A DNA stretch of 64,000 bases from Oncomelania hupensis (lineage: Eukaryota; Mollusca; Gastropoda; Littorinimorpha; Pomatiopsidae): positions 15,429,022-15,493,021 of the forward strand of contig CM072513.1 of NCBI GenBank assembly GCA_036898135.1, written 5' to 3'. Positions 21,266-34,065 of the stretch are shown here, piece after piece; positions within the stretch are counted from its first letter, which is position 1, and every line of letters starts with the position of its first letter. The notes under the pieces were generated by a model that made no database searches, had not been told where the DNA came from, and saw only the letters and a list, made by a program, of their open reading frames with translations. The translations under genes and the position numbers were made by a program.

Positions 21266-23975
21266 TATGCATATGGTCGGTATCCCCCGATGGGGTGCCG
21301 GGGGTTTCAGTATAAATAGTATCCCCACTTTCTGGAAATTTAGTGCTTTAAATTCCCACTGTCGCTGTCTTTCTCATTTGCTCTTTCTCATTCCTGCTCT
21401 GCCCTATCAATCTGCTATACTATCTTCTTCTTCTTCGCTAGATCAGTGACCTACCTTTTTTCTTGAAAACTCTTCCTGGACAAGACTCCTTGTTTGTTTA
21501 TGAGGTCTGTTGGATCAGCTTGGGAATGTTGGACGCTTTCTGCCGGGTGGTCACTAGGGCTTCCTATGATGTTATTATTTAGCAATATAGGCATTTTATG
21601 TTTTGTTGATAATTTATAATGATGTTTGTATTCTATTTTGTTTTTGTAACCGGGGGTTTGATTATTTGGGGTAAAGTTGAAAACCTGTCTTTCCTTTATA
21701 GGCATGACCGATTCACTGCGGCAACAGTACCCCCGTTGGAGTGCCTGGGGTTTCAGTATAAATAGTACCCCCACTTTCTGGAAATTTAGTGCTTTAAATT
21801 CCCACTGTCGCTGTCTTTCTCATGTGCTCTTTCTCATTCCTGCTCTGTCCTATCAATCTGCTATACTATCTTCTTCTTCGCTAGATCAGTGACCTACCTT
21901 TTTTCTTGAAAACTCTTCTTGGACAAGACTCCTTGTTTGTGTATGAGGTCTGTTGGATCAGCTTGGGAATGTTGGACGCTTTCTGCCGGGTGGTCACTAG
22001 GGCTTCCTATGATGTTATTATTTAGCAATATAGGCATTTTATATGTATTTGTTTTGTTGATAATTTATAATGATGTTTGTATTCTATTTTGTTTTTGTAA
22101 CCGGAGGTTTGATTAGTTGGGGTAAAGCCTCAGCCGTCCCCTGCGTGGGATGTCTTTATTGTAAAGTGACTGGCCGGTGGAGGGCATTCAATTTTCCCAC
22201 TAGGGTTGTTTCAGCAGATCTTTTATGCGGATCAGGGGTTGCCTGGTCCTGATTTGGCTCGGAAGAGTCCGCTGGACCTAAAGCAACAATCAAACAATCA
22301 ATCAATATTTGGGGTAAAGCCTCAGCCGTCCCCTGCATGGGATGTCTTTATTGTAAAGTGACTGGCCGGTGGAGGGCATTCAATTTTTCCCCTAGGGTTG
22401 TTTCAGCAGATCTTTTATGCGGATCGGGGGTTGTCCGGTCCTGATTTGGCTCGGAAGAGTCCGCTGGACCTAAAGCAACAATCAATCAATCAATCAATAT
22501 TTTGTTTTTGTAAACGGGGGTTCGATAAGTTGGTGTGAAGTCTCAGCCGTCCCCTGCGTGGGATGTCTTTATTGTAAAGTGACTGGCTGGTGGAGGGCAT
22601 TCAGTTTTCCCACTAGGGTTGTTTCAGCAGATCTTTTATGCGGATTGGGTGTTGTCCGGTCCTCATATGGCTCGGAAGAGTCCGCTGGACCTAAAGCAAC
22701 AATTATGTAATGTCTTTATACTATCTTCTTCTTCGCTAGACCAGTCACCTACCTTTTTTCTTGAAAACTCTTCCGGGACAAGACTCCTTATTTGTGTACG
22801 AGGTCTGTTGGATCAGCTTGGGAATATTGGACGCTTTCTGCCAGGTATTCACTAGTGACTAGGGCTTCCTATGATATTATTTAGCAATGTAGGCATTTTA
22901 TATGTATGTGTTTTGTTGATAATTTATAATGATGTTTGTATTCTATTTTGTTTTTGAAAACGGGGGTTCGATAAATTAGAGTACAGCCTCAGCGTCCCCT
23001 GCGTGGGATGTCTTTATTGTAAAGTGACTGGCTGGTGGAGAGCTTTCAGTTTTACCACTAGGATTGTTTCGGCAGATCTTTTATGCAGATCAGGGGTTGT
23101 CCGGTCCTGATTTGGCTCAGAAGAGTCTGCTGGTTCTAAAGCAATAATCCTGTAATGTAATGTAATTTGTGTGTGAGGTCTGTCGGATCAGCTTGGGAAT
23201 AGTGAACGCTTTCTGCCAAATAGTCGTTATGACTTTCTATGGTATTATTATTTAGCAATGTAGACATTTTATATGTATGTGTTTTCATAATACTTTATAA
23301 TATAATTTCATAATATTTTATCATGGAATGATCTGTATAAACTGTAAACTCATTACCATTGCTTGATTTGTACCTTTGTGAAATAGGAGTATGCTGTGTG
23401 TGTGCGTGGGTGTGGGTGTGTGTGTTTTGTGTTGTGGTGTTTGTAGATCTGGATGTGAAGCCTAACATTCTTAATAATTCTCATTTTATTTAATGCTGTT
23501 AAATTGTTTTAATGCTGCATTTTGTTTTACTTGCAGGGTGTGTTTGACTCCATAACTTTATATGACTGATGAGTGATGTATGTTTAACACTGGGTTTACC
23601 TATCCTTTAGTACATATATATGTTGTATGCCAATGAAGTGTATGACACGATGAATGCATGTGTTACTGTGCAAGAAAGGATGTATTTCATTGTCGCCATG
23701 CCACACCAAAATCCTTGTAACGTTTTTACTTGGTTAATAAATATTCTTATCCTTATCCTTTATCTTATAATGTTTATATTCCATTGTGTTTTTGGAAACA
23801 GGGATTCGATAAATCAGAATAAAACATCGGCATCCCTGCATGGGATGCCTTTATTGTAAAGTGACCGGCTAGTGAAGTCCCTTCAGTGTTGTTACCATTA
23901 GGGTTGTTTCAGCAGATCTTTTATCAGGGGTGAGTCCTCTTTCACCAAAGTTGTGGTTTTGATTTGGCTGTTTGC
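21266..23975 (+). repeat. Head-to-tail cluster of TATA/CAAT-tailed repeat copies
   Basis: Successive plus-strand copies. 21266-21675 has the 5' part with TATA box and ends abruptly after ggggtaaag. 21676-22306 is nearly complete with a CAAT-type tail. 22307-22498 and 22499-22715 hold 3' halves only. 22716-23165 lacks the 5' part and has a taatgtaatgtaat tail. 23166-23290 plus 23765-23975 is one copy split by 475 bp of other sequence. Short 3'-only copies fit 5' truncation on insertion; insertion of one copy into the tail of another explains the chaining. Confidence 0.8.
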
Positions 23976-24129
23976 TGAACAAGTAATTATAATAGAATTT
24001 AAAAGATGAAATAAAGGATTTTATTGTTTCACTTTATTCCAATTGTTTGCTCTTGTTTTATGAATTTTGTTTAATGCGTTTTGTAACTAATGTTACACTT
24101 GTGATAGATGTGTGTGAGAATGGGAGGAA

Positions 24130-24195
24130 CATGTGAGCGTGTATGTTGGTACATATCGCCGCGCTTTGTAGGCGATTTAAGGAAAAAACGCGTAT
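24130..24195 (+). repeat. SINE/LINE 3'-end fragment
   Basis: gtgagcgtgtatgttggta…tatcgccgcgctttg…gcgtatatagcatcc matches the tail of the SINE at 10770-10840. It runs straight into the inverted RTE-like tail at 24196. Confidence 0.6.
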
Positions 24196-24450
24196 ATAGC
24201 ATCCTATCCTATCCTATCCCGTAACTCTGAGGTCGTAGGGGCACCACAGATGTTCGTTTAACCAGCATACTTCTCTTTCCCTGTCCTCAGCAACCCTGTT
24301 CGTTTCGCTCAGTTTCAAACCAGTCCATTCTCGAATGTTGTCTTCCCACCTCTTTTTTAGTCTCCCTCTTCTTCTACCTCCTTGCACTGTGCAGGATGGT
24401 CTTTGTAAGACCTGATGATCTGGTGACATGACCATACCATCGGAGTTTCA
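24196..24450 (-). mobile_element. 3' fragment of RTE-like LINE
   Basis: Inverted (TATCC)n tail, then the complement of the LINE C-terminal coding end (RRRGRLKKRWEDNIREWTGL) with a frame break near the end. About 250 bp, severely 5'-truncated. Confidence 0.85.
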
Positions 24451-24477
24451 GTTTTTTTTTCCGATATAGCTTCCAGT

Positions 24478-24522
24478 ATTATTATTATTATTATTATTAT
24501 TAGTAGTAGTAGTAGTAGTAGT
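24478..24522. repeat. (ATT)n and (AGT)n microsatellite
   Basis: An ATT run changes into an AGT run. Confidence 0.9.
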
Positions 24523-24599
24523 AAAATGCACCAAGCAGTAGTATCGTACAACATACATTTGCTAAACGATGATAAAAAAAATGGATTGATATGGTTTTA

Positions 24600-24890
24600 T
24601 TTAATAAATCTTGTATAGCGCTTTTCCAGACCAAGAGCTGCTCAAGGCGCTGGTCGATACATGATCTAATTCAAGCCAACCAAGGAGCCCACCTGCAGCC
24701 TTAGAGTGCATAGTCTGACGCCCAGACAACTGGGCACAATCCTAGGCGACCGTGGATGGCGAGAAGGGACCTAGTGTGTGCTGGGTGCATTTCGTGTAGC
24801 AGGAACTCGATCACCCTTCTAGGACATGATCATTAGGTATTTAAGTCCATGCGTTGGAATGCGTGCGTGCTCAGACTAGACATCTATTTA
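24600..24890. repeat. Interspersed repeat (SINE-like)
   Basis: Related to 2068-2240 (…gctcaaggcgct…) in its left part. It is related to 62605-62690 in its right part (ctaggacatga…taagtccatgcgttggaatgc…gcgtgc.cagactag). Confidence 0.55.
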
Positions 24891-24904
24891 TACTCTAAAG
24901 TATT

Positions 24905-25240
24905 TTTTTAATTTATTTTATTTTATTTACCTTATTGTCCCTTTTCCATAGGGAAATTCTGGGCCGCCTCCCCTGGGGAAAGCGTAGTCGCAGCCTGTGG
25001 CGCGCCCAAACCCAACCTACCTAACATTAGTTGTTGATTTTGAAATTTTGCTGGAGGAGCAAACCGGAGTACCCAGAGAAAAACCCCGAGATGTTGCCAG
25101 AGTCGAAAGTAAATAATATTCGGATAAACATAACACCCAGATGCTGGATCGAACCCACACCTGTCAGGCGCCATTGGTTTCTGGCTTGTGGACAAGGCAA
25201 GTTAGTCTCGCCTTAGCCCACTAGTCACAACGCTCGCTAG
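24905..25240 (-). mobile_element. tRNA-headed SINE, minus strand
   Basis: On the minus strand the head near 25240-25130 contains a B box (gtgggttcgatcc). The body then has the core tttctctgggtactccggttt, as in the SINE at 10480. It ends in an A/T-rich tail (complement of ttttatttaccttattgtcc). About 330 bp. Confidence 0.65.
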
Positions 25241-26631
25241 TAGGGGCGCATTGTTTCTGGATAATTTTAAAAATAAATTATTTATTTTCATTTATTTAAT
25301 ATTAGTAGTAGTAGTGTACTTATGGCCATCTATGGAGTTTGAAGCACTGTACAGGCTGAATGTTATCGCTTGACATTTGATTACACTGAGCACACCACTG
25401 AGTACACTTGCAAGCACACAACAAACCAAGTTCTAACACAACACCTTTTTCACAAAACCGCTGGAATGCAGCAAGAATACAATGAAGAGTAAATGGAGAA
25501 AAAACATTCAGATAATGGTTCAAAAAGTATGCATAAAACAAACACAACCATGTTTTTTTAGCCTTTTGGCATTTAATGTGTAGCAAAAAGAAACACAAAT
25601 AGCTACAAGTGTTGAACTATAAAGAAAAACAGTTAAACGGACAATTGAATATTCATCATTACAACAAAAGATAAGTAGTAGTAATTAATGTATTGCCAAG
25701 TAAAAGCTGTACAAGCAAAGGACCCAGATAGATGAGGCAACTAGACAAACAACAAATACATAAACAAGTAGTCTAAATATATTAAGCAATGGCTTCCACA
25801 CTGCATGCAAATATTGGCATTTACACCCATGAAAAGCATATTTCTAAGCTTGCTAAAAGAACTGTTAGCTTACATAGGATGAAATGCACGCTCACCCCCC
25901 CCCCCCCCCCCCCATCCACCCTAAATAAACACACACCATGCATACTCCAATTAATTTCGTGTCCGCGTTACACAATAGCAAAACTTTATATACTAGGCAT
26001 GTTTGTCTATGGAACAGACGGTGGTGTTACAGGGCGCATTAGGTGAACAAGTAGTGACTAAAGTTAGGAATTCTAAGAAAGAGTTTGTAACAATTTGAAA
26101 AGTGGCTAAGGGAATGTACAATGTCGCTAATGGTTTATAATACTGGGTGGAAGAATGATACCAGAAAGGAAAGGATCGAGTACCGGTATAGCATCCCATA
26201 ACCACACCCGCTTCCAATGGTTCAAGGTCAGGCGAAGGAAATAGGTCACGGCACTGTCACATTGACCTAGTTCCACAATACTAAAATCACAATCTGACAC
26301 ATTAAAAGCAGACATCATATTATTAGAGCGCTTGGAACATCTACAGGCATGTGGTTTAAGTGTACAACCTAAAGTATATTGGTTAACTGCATGTAACTAC
26401 ATAACCAAAACTATTGTATCAATCTCTTTCAATATGAATAAGTGGATATATATATATATAACCTTACAATGATCCTACAGGCAGAAGAGACTAGAGTTGG
26501 ACTCATTATTTAGCTTACATGCTATGGTCCATTAGCTTAAAAATGACTACATTCATTATCTCTGCAATGCCACACACACACCCAACCACACAGACACATA
26601 GTATGAATATACATTAGAGAGAATTTAGTTG
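25241..26631. other. Non-coding stretch, nothing recognised
   Basis: No supported gene. Contains a C run of about 19 bases at 25896-25914, a short TA run near 26450 and a CA-rich segment just before the gap. Confidence 0.5.
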
Positions 26632-27131
26632 NNNNNNNNNNNNNNNNNNNNNNNNNNNNNNNNNNNNNNNNNNNNNNNNNNNNNNNNNNNNNNNNNNNNN
26701 NNNNNNNNNNNNNNNNNNNNNNNNNNNNNNNNNNNNNNNNNNNNNNNNNNNNNNNNNNNNNNNNNNNNNNNNNNNNNNNNNNNNNNNNNNNNNNNNNNNN
26801 NNNNNNNNNNNNNNNNNNNNNNNNNNNNNNNNNNNNNNNNNNNNNNNNNNNNNNNNNNNNNNNNNNNNNNNNNNNNNNNNNNNNNNNNNNNNNNNNNNNN
26901 NNNNNNNNNNNNNNNNNNNNNNNNNNNNNNNNNNNNNNNNNNNNNNNNNNNNNNNNNNNNNNNNNNNNNNNNNNNNNNNNNNNNNNNNNNNNNNNNNNNN
27001 NNNNNNNNNNNNNNNNNNNNNNNNNNNNNNNNNNNNNNNNNNNNNNNNNNNNNNNNNNNNNNNNNNNNNNNNNNNNNNNNNNNNNNNNNNNNNNNNNNNN
27101 NNNNNNNNNNNNNNNNNNNNNNNNNNNNNNN
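26632..27131. other. Assembly gap, 500 N
   Basis: Exactly 500 N, which suggests a placeholder size. The right edge is an ATT repeat, a likely cause of the assembly break. Confidence 0.99.
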
Positions 27132-27241
27132 TTATTATTATTATTATTATAATTATAATAATAATAATAATATTAAATATAGAATAATACAAATAGAAAT
27201 CATAAAAAACACAAAGGTTTTAAAAGAAAATTTGATATAAG

Positions 27242-27295
<54 letters not shown>

Positions 27296-27312
27296 TAATA
27301 ATAACAATAATT
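27132..27312. repeat. ATT/ATA microsatellite cluster
   Basis: Short ATT run, AT-rich spacer, then an (ATA)n run of about 70 bases with AAC interruptions. Confidence 0.9.
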
Positions 27313-27429
27313 TATTATTATTAGTGTATAAATGATAATAATTATAATTATAATAATTATAAATTAAAGGTAAAAAGCCTAAATGAAAAAGAAAAATATC
27401 CATATTGTAGTTAAAAAAAAAAAAAAAAA

Positions 27430-27502
27430 CGTCCCGTGTGAGGTTTGAAACTGGGTCGTCCTGCATGGTAGGCGAAGGTTTTACCAACTAAGCCACGGAG
27501 GC
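27430..27502 (-). tRNA. tRNA-like sequence, probable pseudogene or SINE head
   Basis: The 73-nt minus-strand segment starts gcctccgtggcttagttggt, with an A-box-like tggcttagttgg. It has a middle cgcctaccatgcagg that could place ACC in the anticodon position, and a T-arm-like region (ccagtttcaaacc). A T run of about 16 follows, suitable as a pol III terminator. The two acceptor-stem sides (GCCTCCG and CGGGACG) pair over only about half their length, so a functional tRNA is unlikely. Confidence 0.45.
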
Positions 27503-28269
27503 TTCATAGATTGACCGTCAATTTTTTGCTCTATATGGGAAAACATGCTGAAACCTCAATTTCATTTTTAATGGAAGCGCGTGGAATGAGGCTATTGCAG
27601 TTTGTGGACATTTTGTTTATTTATTTATCTCAGAAACGGTTAAATGTTCGGTAAGGAAATATTTTGACAGATTTCACCTAAGACATTTTGAAGATTCCTA
27701 AAATACTGTGGCAATAGGGAAAATCTGTTCTTTTAGAAGGGGATTAGTACAATCAAACATTAACAAATAATGAGAAACAAGAATTCGCTGATATTTATAT
27801 TTTATTTATTTGCCTATGTCTTTTCCATCGAAATGATAAGACAATAAAACCACACATACCAGTGCATGCTAGCACATGCACACGCACACACATACATCTA
27901 TTAAAACTACACAATGATGAGTGTGACAGCTTATGTTAGAGAAAAGATCCTCACCACGCAGCGGTAGCAAGCACACATATGTAGGCCTACACATATAAAT
28001 TTACAATCAAACCACCTCAAAGAAACTGTCCAACAGGAGAAACAATCAAGGATTTGGCCAAATCAACACATACATGTAAATCAAAGCCAACGTTATCCAT
28101 AGAAGGACTGAAAACTGACAGGCAAATGTCCACGTGTATAGTTGCATTCAAATAATAGACCTAGGCCTACATGACTCAAAGAAAGGGAGCTAGCAATTAC
28201 ATGTACAATTCACATTACTGCAATATTTAGTTCTTATATGTATAGTTTGTCGTCTTTAGTTGTGCTGTG
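27503..28269. other. Non-coding stretch, nothing recognised
   Basis: No supported gene. Confidence 0.5.
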
Positions 28270-28699
28270 GTTTTTTTCAGCTGCACAGTGTTCAGTGACT
28301 GATCAGAATCTGCTGCGGGTATCTAGATTTGACTGCCGCAGCATAGGAAGTGGAAGACAACCTAGTTGAAGGTCGCGTCGTCTGCTCACTTTCTAGATTT
28401 CTTCAGTCCGCAATTCCGATTCGCTCTTCACGCAGTTGTTATATCAAATCGGACTGCTCTAAAATCATCAAACGCAGCGCGTTGATCTCTTCTTGGAGGC
28501 TATATACGCAAAATTTAAGATCACTCACTATCGCTGCTTGATTGTGAAATCCTTCTCTAGCTGGATCTGTGTTGACCTCAAAGTCAGCGGTCGTCTTCAC
28601 CGAAATCGGTTCTTCATCTCTTGCTTCTTCTTTTCCCTCTGTCTCTTCATTCACCTTTTCCACATTCCTCCTTCTTCTTGTTGATCGTCGTCTCGTCAT
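28270..28699 (-). pseudogene. Retroelement ORF1-like remnant
   Basis: Starts at an ATG (28699) with a very basic N-terminus (MTRRRSTRRRRNVEKVN). An acidic linker and a leucine-heptad stretch (YSLQEEINALRLMILEQ) that suggests a coiled coil follow. The frame meets a stop at 28439, then continues recognisably (QLREERIGIAD, later TSYAAAVKSRYP) through two more stops to about 28270. The basic, coiled-coil and SYAAAVK features are common in the first ORF or gag-like proteins of mollusc retroelements. The assignment is by resemblance, without a diagnostic domain. Confidence 0.4.
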
Positions 28700-28929
28700 T
28701 AGGACTGTGGTATTTCAGGGTTTCCGGGTACACCAGAAACAACCTTTCACTACTGGCTAGATCTATCCGTTGTTTCCATGTTGAAAACCAAAATTGACTA
28801 CGACTATTAGCTCATAACAGTGCAGGTTATGCACAGTAACAGTAATCCTATTGCATATAATTGCACCCTGATGCACCTAGGGTGTCATATTAAATGTAAT
28901 TCTATGTATCGTCATTTCTTTTCTTCATC

Positions 28930-29240
28930 CAGATGTTTGATAGCACTGGTCACCCCATGGTCCCTTTTTACAGACATCATGCGGTCGCCCTATGGATCGG
29001 TCGCCCTATGGATCGGTCACCCTAAGGGCTGCGGGAGCATTAAAATCCTTAGGGCGACCACCAAAGAAAGCTATGTCTGGGAATACACATTTCCTAACCT
29101 TCTTGTATGAGCAGTACAATTGTAGTATAAAGCAAAGTTTAACTGGAAAGAATCATGAATGAGCTAACAATAGTGTAGGACATAGGTCTGGTCACCCTAA
29201 GGGCCCTTTTTACAGTGGTCGCCCCATGGGTGGATTTCTA
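28930..29240. repeat. GTCGCCC hairpin repeat, second copy
   Basis: Contains ggtcgccctatggatc twice (28983, 28999), ggtcaccctaagggctgc, and the inverted ccttagggcgacc at about 29048. It ends ggtcaccctaagggccc…tggtcgccccatggg, directly before a 108-bp TA array. The same motif set lies beside the TA array at 3894. Confidence 0.55.
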
Positions 29241-31213
<1,973 letters not shown>

Positions 31214-31280
31214 CCCCAAATTCATTTAAGCAGAGGGCAACAAATGGTCATTGCTGCTTTGACTTTGAGAAAGACAAAAG
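31214..31280 (+). other. Candidate 67-bp internal exon
   Basis: Preceded by a pyrimidine tract and acceptor (tttttttttcacttttcag) and followed by a consensus donor (aaaag|gtaaga). Two of the three frames are open; one gives NGHCCFDFEKDK. No family recognised. It could belong to the Rho gene transcript or to another host transcript. Confidence 0.3.
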
Positions 31281-31989
31281 GTAAGAATAAACACGGCTTA
31301 TTGAATTAAGTGGCCACGCGAAAATTTTCCGCTTCAACGCACTGCATTCATTGCGTTTTAGTGTAGGGATTGTAGTTATTGCAGTGATCAGAAATACACG
31401 GAAGGCAAATAAAACTATTGTACTTTTAGAAATTTAATATTTTAAACAAATCTGTGCATTGTGGTTGAAGAAATTGCGTTTTGAAAATGGGTGAATTCCA
31501 CTGTGCACAGCGTGTGTCCACACATCGCTCATAGTATGTAGACCTACCTATGAGTAGCCTAGTAATAAATACAGCACAAAAACAAATTAACTGTTGTTGT
31601 TGTTGTTGTATCAAATTTTATTCATCAGATTAACATAAGTTGTACTTATAAATTATAGAAATTTTATAAATAATAAACAATATAATATAAAAATTATTTT
31701 AAAGAAATTAACTGTGCGCGTGCGATCGTTAAAAAACCGCTACATGTCTTATTAGTCACATTTCATCATTGTTATTATCTTTGTAATCATGTTTATCATA
31801 ATTATTTCTTGTGTATATGAAAAGTTGTTTTAATCATATGGCTTCGAAAAAGCACCCACTTCGAATTCTCCTCTATTCCATAATTCCTCCTTTAAACTTT
31901 TGAAACTACTCTATAATGCGATACTAAATGAACCTTGCATGCCACATAAAAAACATATGGATGTTTTTGTTAACACACACACACACACA

Positions 31990-32028
<39 letters not shown>

Positions 32029-32527
32029 ACACACACACAAAGAAACAGCTGGAAGTCACTGGAAGGTGGATTCGAAAAGATGAGTTTTGAGTTAGTTTTT
32101 AAAACTGTCATGGGACGCAACAGAGCAAAGTTGAAGAGGCAGTCTTTCCATTGATTTAAAATCTTGCTATGCAATACATTTTTCACTGTAGTTTTACAGA
32201 CAGGATATTGTTAGGTTTAGGCGTGTTCAAGGCCATTTATTTATAATACTAATAATAAAAAGTACATATATATATGCGTGCATTATTCTATGCAATTGTT
32301 CTAAGTGCTGGGGAGTGGTAGGAGGAATAAGGGAACATGCACATATAAACTGAAAACGGTTAAATTATTACACACATGGGAAAAAAATAGTACATTTATA
32401 CACACAATCAAACAGTTCTTGTCCTTTAAACACACACACACACGTATACGCACGCACACACAAACACACACACACACACATGAGCGTGCCCATTCACATT
32501 AATGCCTTCCTTTTGTGTGTATTTCAG
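31281..32527. other. Probable intron before the Rho exon
   Basis: Ends in the acceptor tgtgtgtatttcag. Contains (CA)n arrays at 31974-32038 and 32431-32480, the second only about 50 bp from the splice site. No earlier Rho exon (P-loop or switch I coding) was found in the window. Confidence 0.6.
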
Positions 32528-33052
32528 GATGACTTCGACACCCTCCGACCGCTGTTCTACCCCAACACCAACGTTTTTCTGCTCTGCTTCAGTGTGGTCT
32601 CGCCCACATCCTTCCACAATGTGCTGGAGAAGTGGGTGCCCGAAATTCTAAAACACTGCCCGCGGGCACCCCTTGTGCTGGTGGGCACCCAGTCTGACCT
32701 GCGGAACGACATGAAGATCCTGATCGAGTTGGCCATATACAAAGAGAAAGTGCTGTCTGAAGAAGAGGCCACGCGGCTGGCCTCGCAGTTGGGTGCTCAG
32801 TACGTGGAGTGCTCGGCGCTGATGCAGAAGAACTTGAAGGAGGTGTTCGACACCTGCATCCTGACGTCGCTTAACTGGGGCGAACAGGAAGAGCTCGCGC
32901 TGGGCAGGTCCAAAAGCCTGCTGCGCAGGTCCAAGAGCTCCAAGAGCAAAAACAGCGCCGCCATCTCCTATGCCCTCGCTACTTCCACGTCCAAAGGCTC
33001 CTCCAGTCCTAAGAAGGCGGGCTGGAAAAAGTTTTGCTGCTTCATATCATAG
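32528..33052 (+). CDS. RhoU/RhoV-like (Wrch/Chp) small GTPase, last exon
   Basis: The exon begins after an acceptor at 32526-32527 with DDFDTLRP, the segment just after the DTAGQ switch II motif of Rho proteins. [20 protein letters not shown], the base-recognition motif VGTQSDLR (G4) and ECSAL (G5) follow. GTQSDLR and KNLKEVFD are typical of the atypical Rho proteins RhoU/RhoV, which act on cytoskeleton and adhesion at membranes. The C-terminal tail is rich in Ser, Lys and Arg ([11 protein letters not shown]) and ends KKFCCFIS. The last four residues, CFIS, fit a CaaX prenylation box next to a second Cys that could be palmitoylated; from memory, vertebrate RhoU/V end in CCFV. The P-loop and switch I exons are not in the window. 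Codon usage is much richer in G/C than the surroundings, as expected for a real host exon. Confidence 0.9.
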   Translation, partial: DDFDTLRPLFYPNTNVFLLCFSVVSPTSFHNVLEKWVPEILKHCPRAPLVLVGTQSDLRNDMKILIELAIYKEKVLSEEEATRLASQLGAQYVECSALMQKNLKEVFDTCILTSLNWGEQEELALGRSKSLLRRSKSSKSKNSAAISYALATSTSKGSSSPKKAGWKKFCCFIS

Positions 33053-33510
33053 TGACAGTGACACGACACTGAATTTATGACACTGACTTCGTCCTATCTG
33101 CCATTTTATTTTGGAGTCTTTTCACGCTCGTTGGAACTCTACGTTATAAGTGATGTTTGGATCACACACTCTGTGTGATATGAACTTCAGTGAAATAAAC
33201 TTCTTGAAGCTGCTTCATGTGATAGTGACAGTGACACGACATTGAATTTATGACACTGACTTCGTCCTATCTACCATTTTATTTTGGAGTCTTTTGACGC
33301 TCGTTGGAACTCTACGTTATAAGTGACGTTTGGATCACACACTCTGTGTGCTATGAACTTCAGTGAAATAAATGTATTGAAGCTGTTCGTCCGTGAAATA
33401 GATAGTTTTAATCACACAAAGTTGTCTGGATGTTTATTGTGTGACACGGACTGAAATAATTGAGTCTTTTTAAGATCTTGTGCCGGGATTCATGAAATAA
33501 AATCGGTCAA
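33053..33510 (+). other. 3' UTR of the Rho gene with tandem duplication
   Basis: AATAAA poly(A) signals occur at 33194, 33367 and 33496. A 173-bp unit is duplicated: agtgacagtgacacgaca starts at 33051 and again at 33224. The repeat reaches back into the last codons (gctgcttcat at 33036 and 33209). Confidence 0.7.
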
Positions 33511-34065
33511 TTTTAATCATCGCATTTCATAGCTTCAGTCTCATTTCATCTGCTCATCGCCAGCCCATCGCTCCATAGAATCGAATCAACCAATTGGACA
33601 CTTGGCCTTTGTTTTAGAAAACATGAACTTTGCTTAATTATGTAGTTTGAAGTATTTTTTCTTCTGAGCTTATGTGTACGACAATGTGACGGATGTTTGT
33701 CCTTGTAGACTTAGAAGCATACTACAGTCTACAGCCACTTGTTGTATCATGTTGGGTTGTACTTATGTTTGATACTCAATTTTAGTATGCTCATAAAAAT
33801 CAATAATACATCTTTGTGCCTTTTTGTTGTTGTTGCTTACATTTCTTTTCCCCCACCAAACATTCAGCACTCGTATGCTTTTATTATGTTCGGCTGTGTC
33901 TATGACTGATGTTTGTGCTAATATGCCTATTACCTATGACACTGTTGGTGGATTTTCTCCCTCACTAAGCCTACTGTATAACCACAGTGTTATGTTACGC
34001 CGGAGTTAGATGTTATTTACCTACATTTTCTCTGTGTATTACCTATATATTTATGTACAGTCTAT
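33511..34065. other. Non-coding stretch, nothing recognised
   Basis: Sequence downstream of the Rho gene; no gene or repeat recognised. Confidence 0.5.

Noticed and set aside
26614..27240. Long frames over the N run
   Set aside because: Unknown bases in an assembly gap, not sequence.
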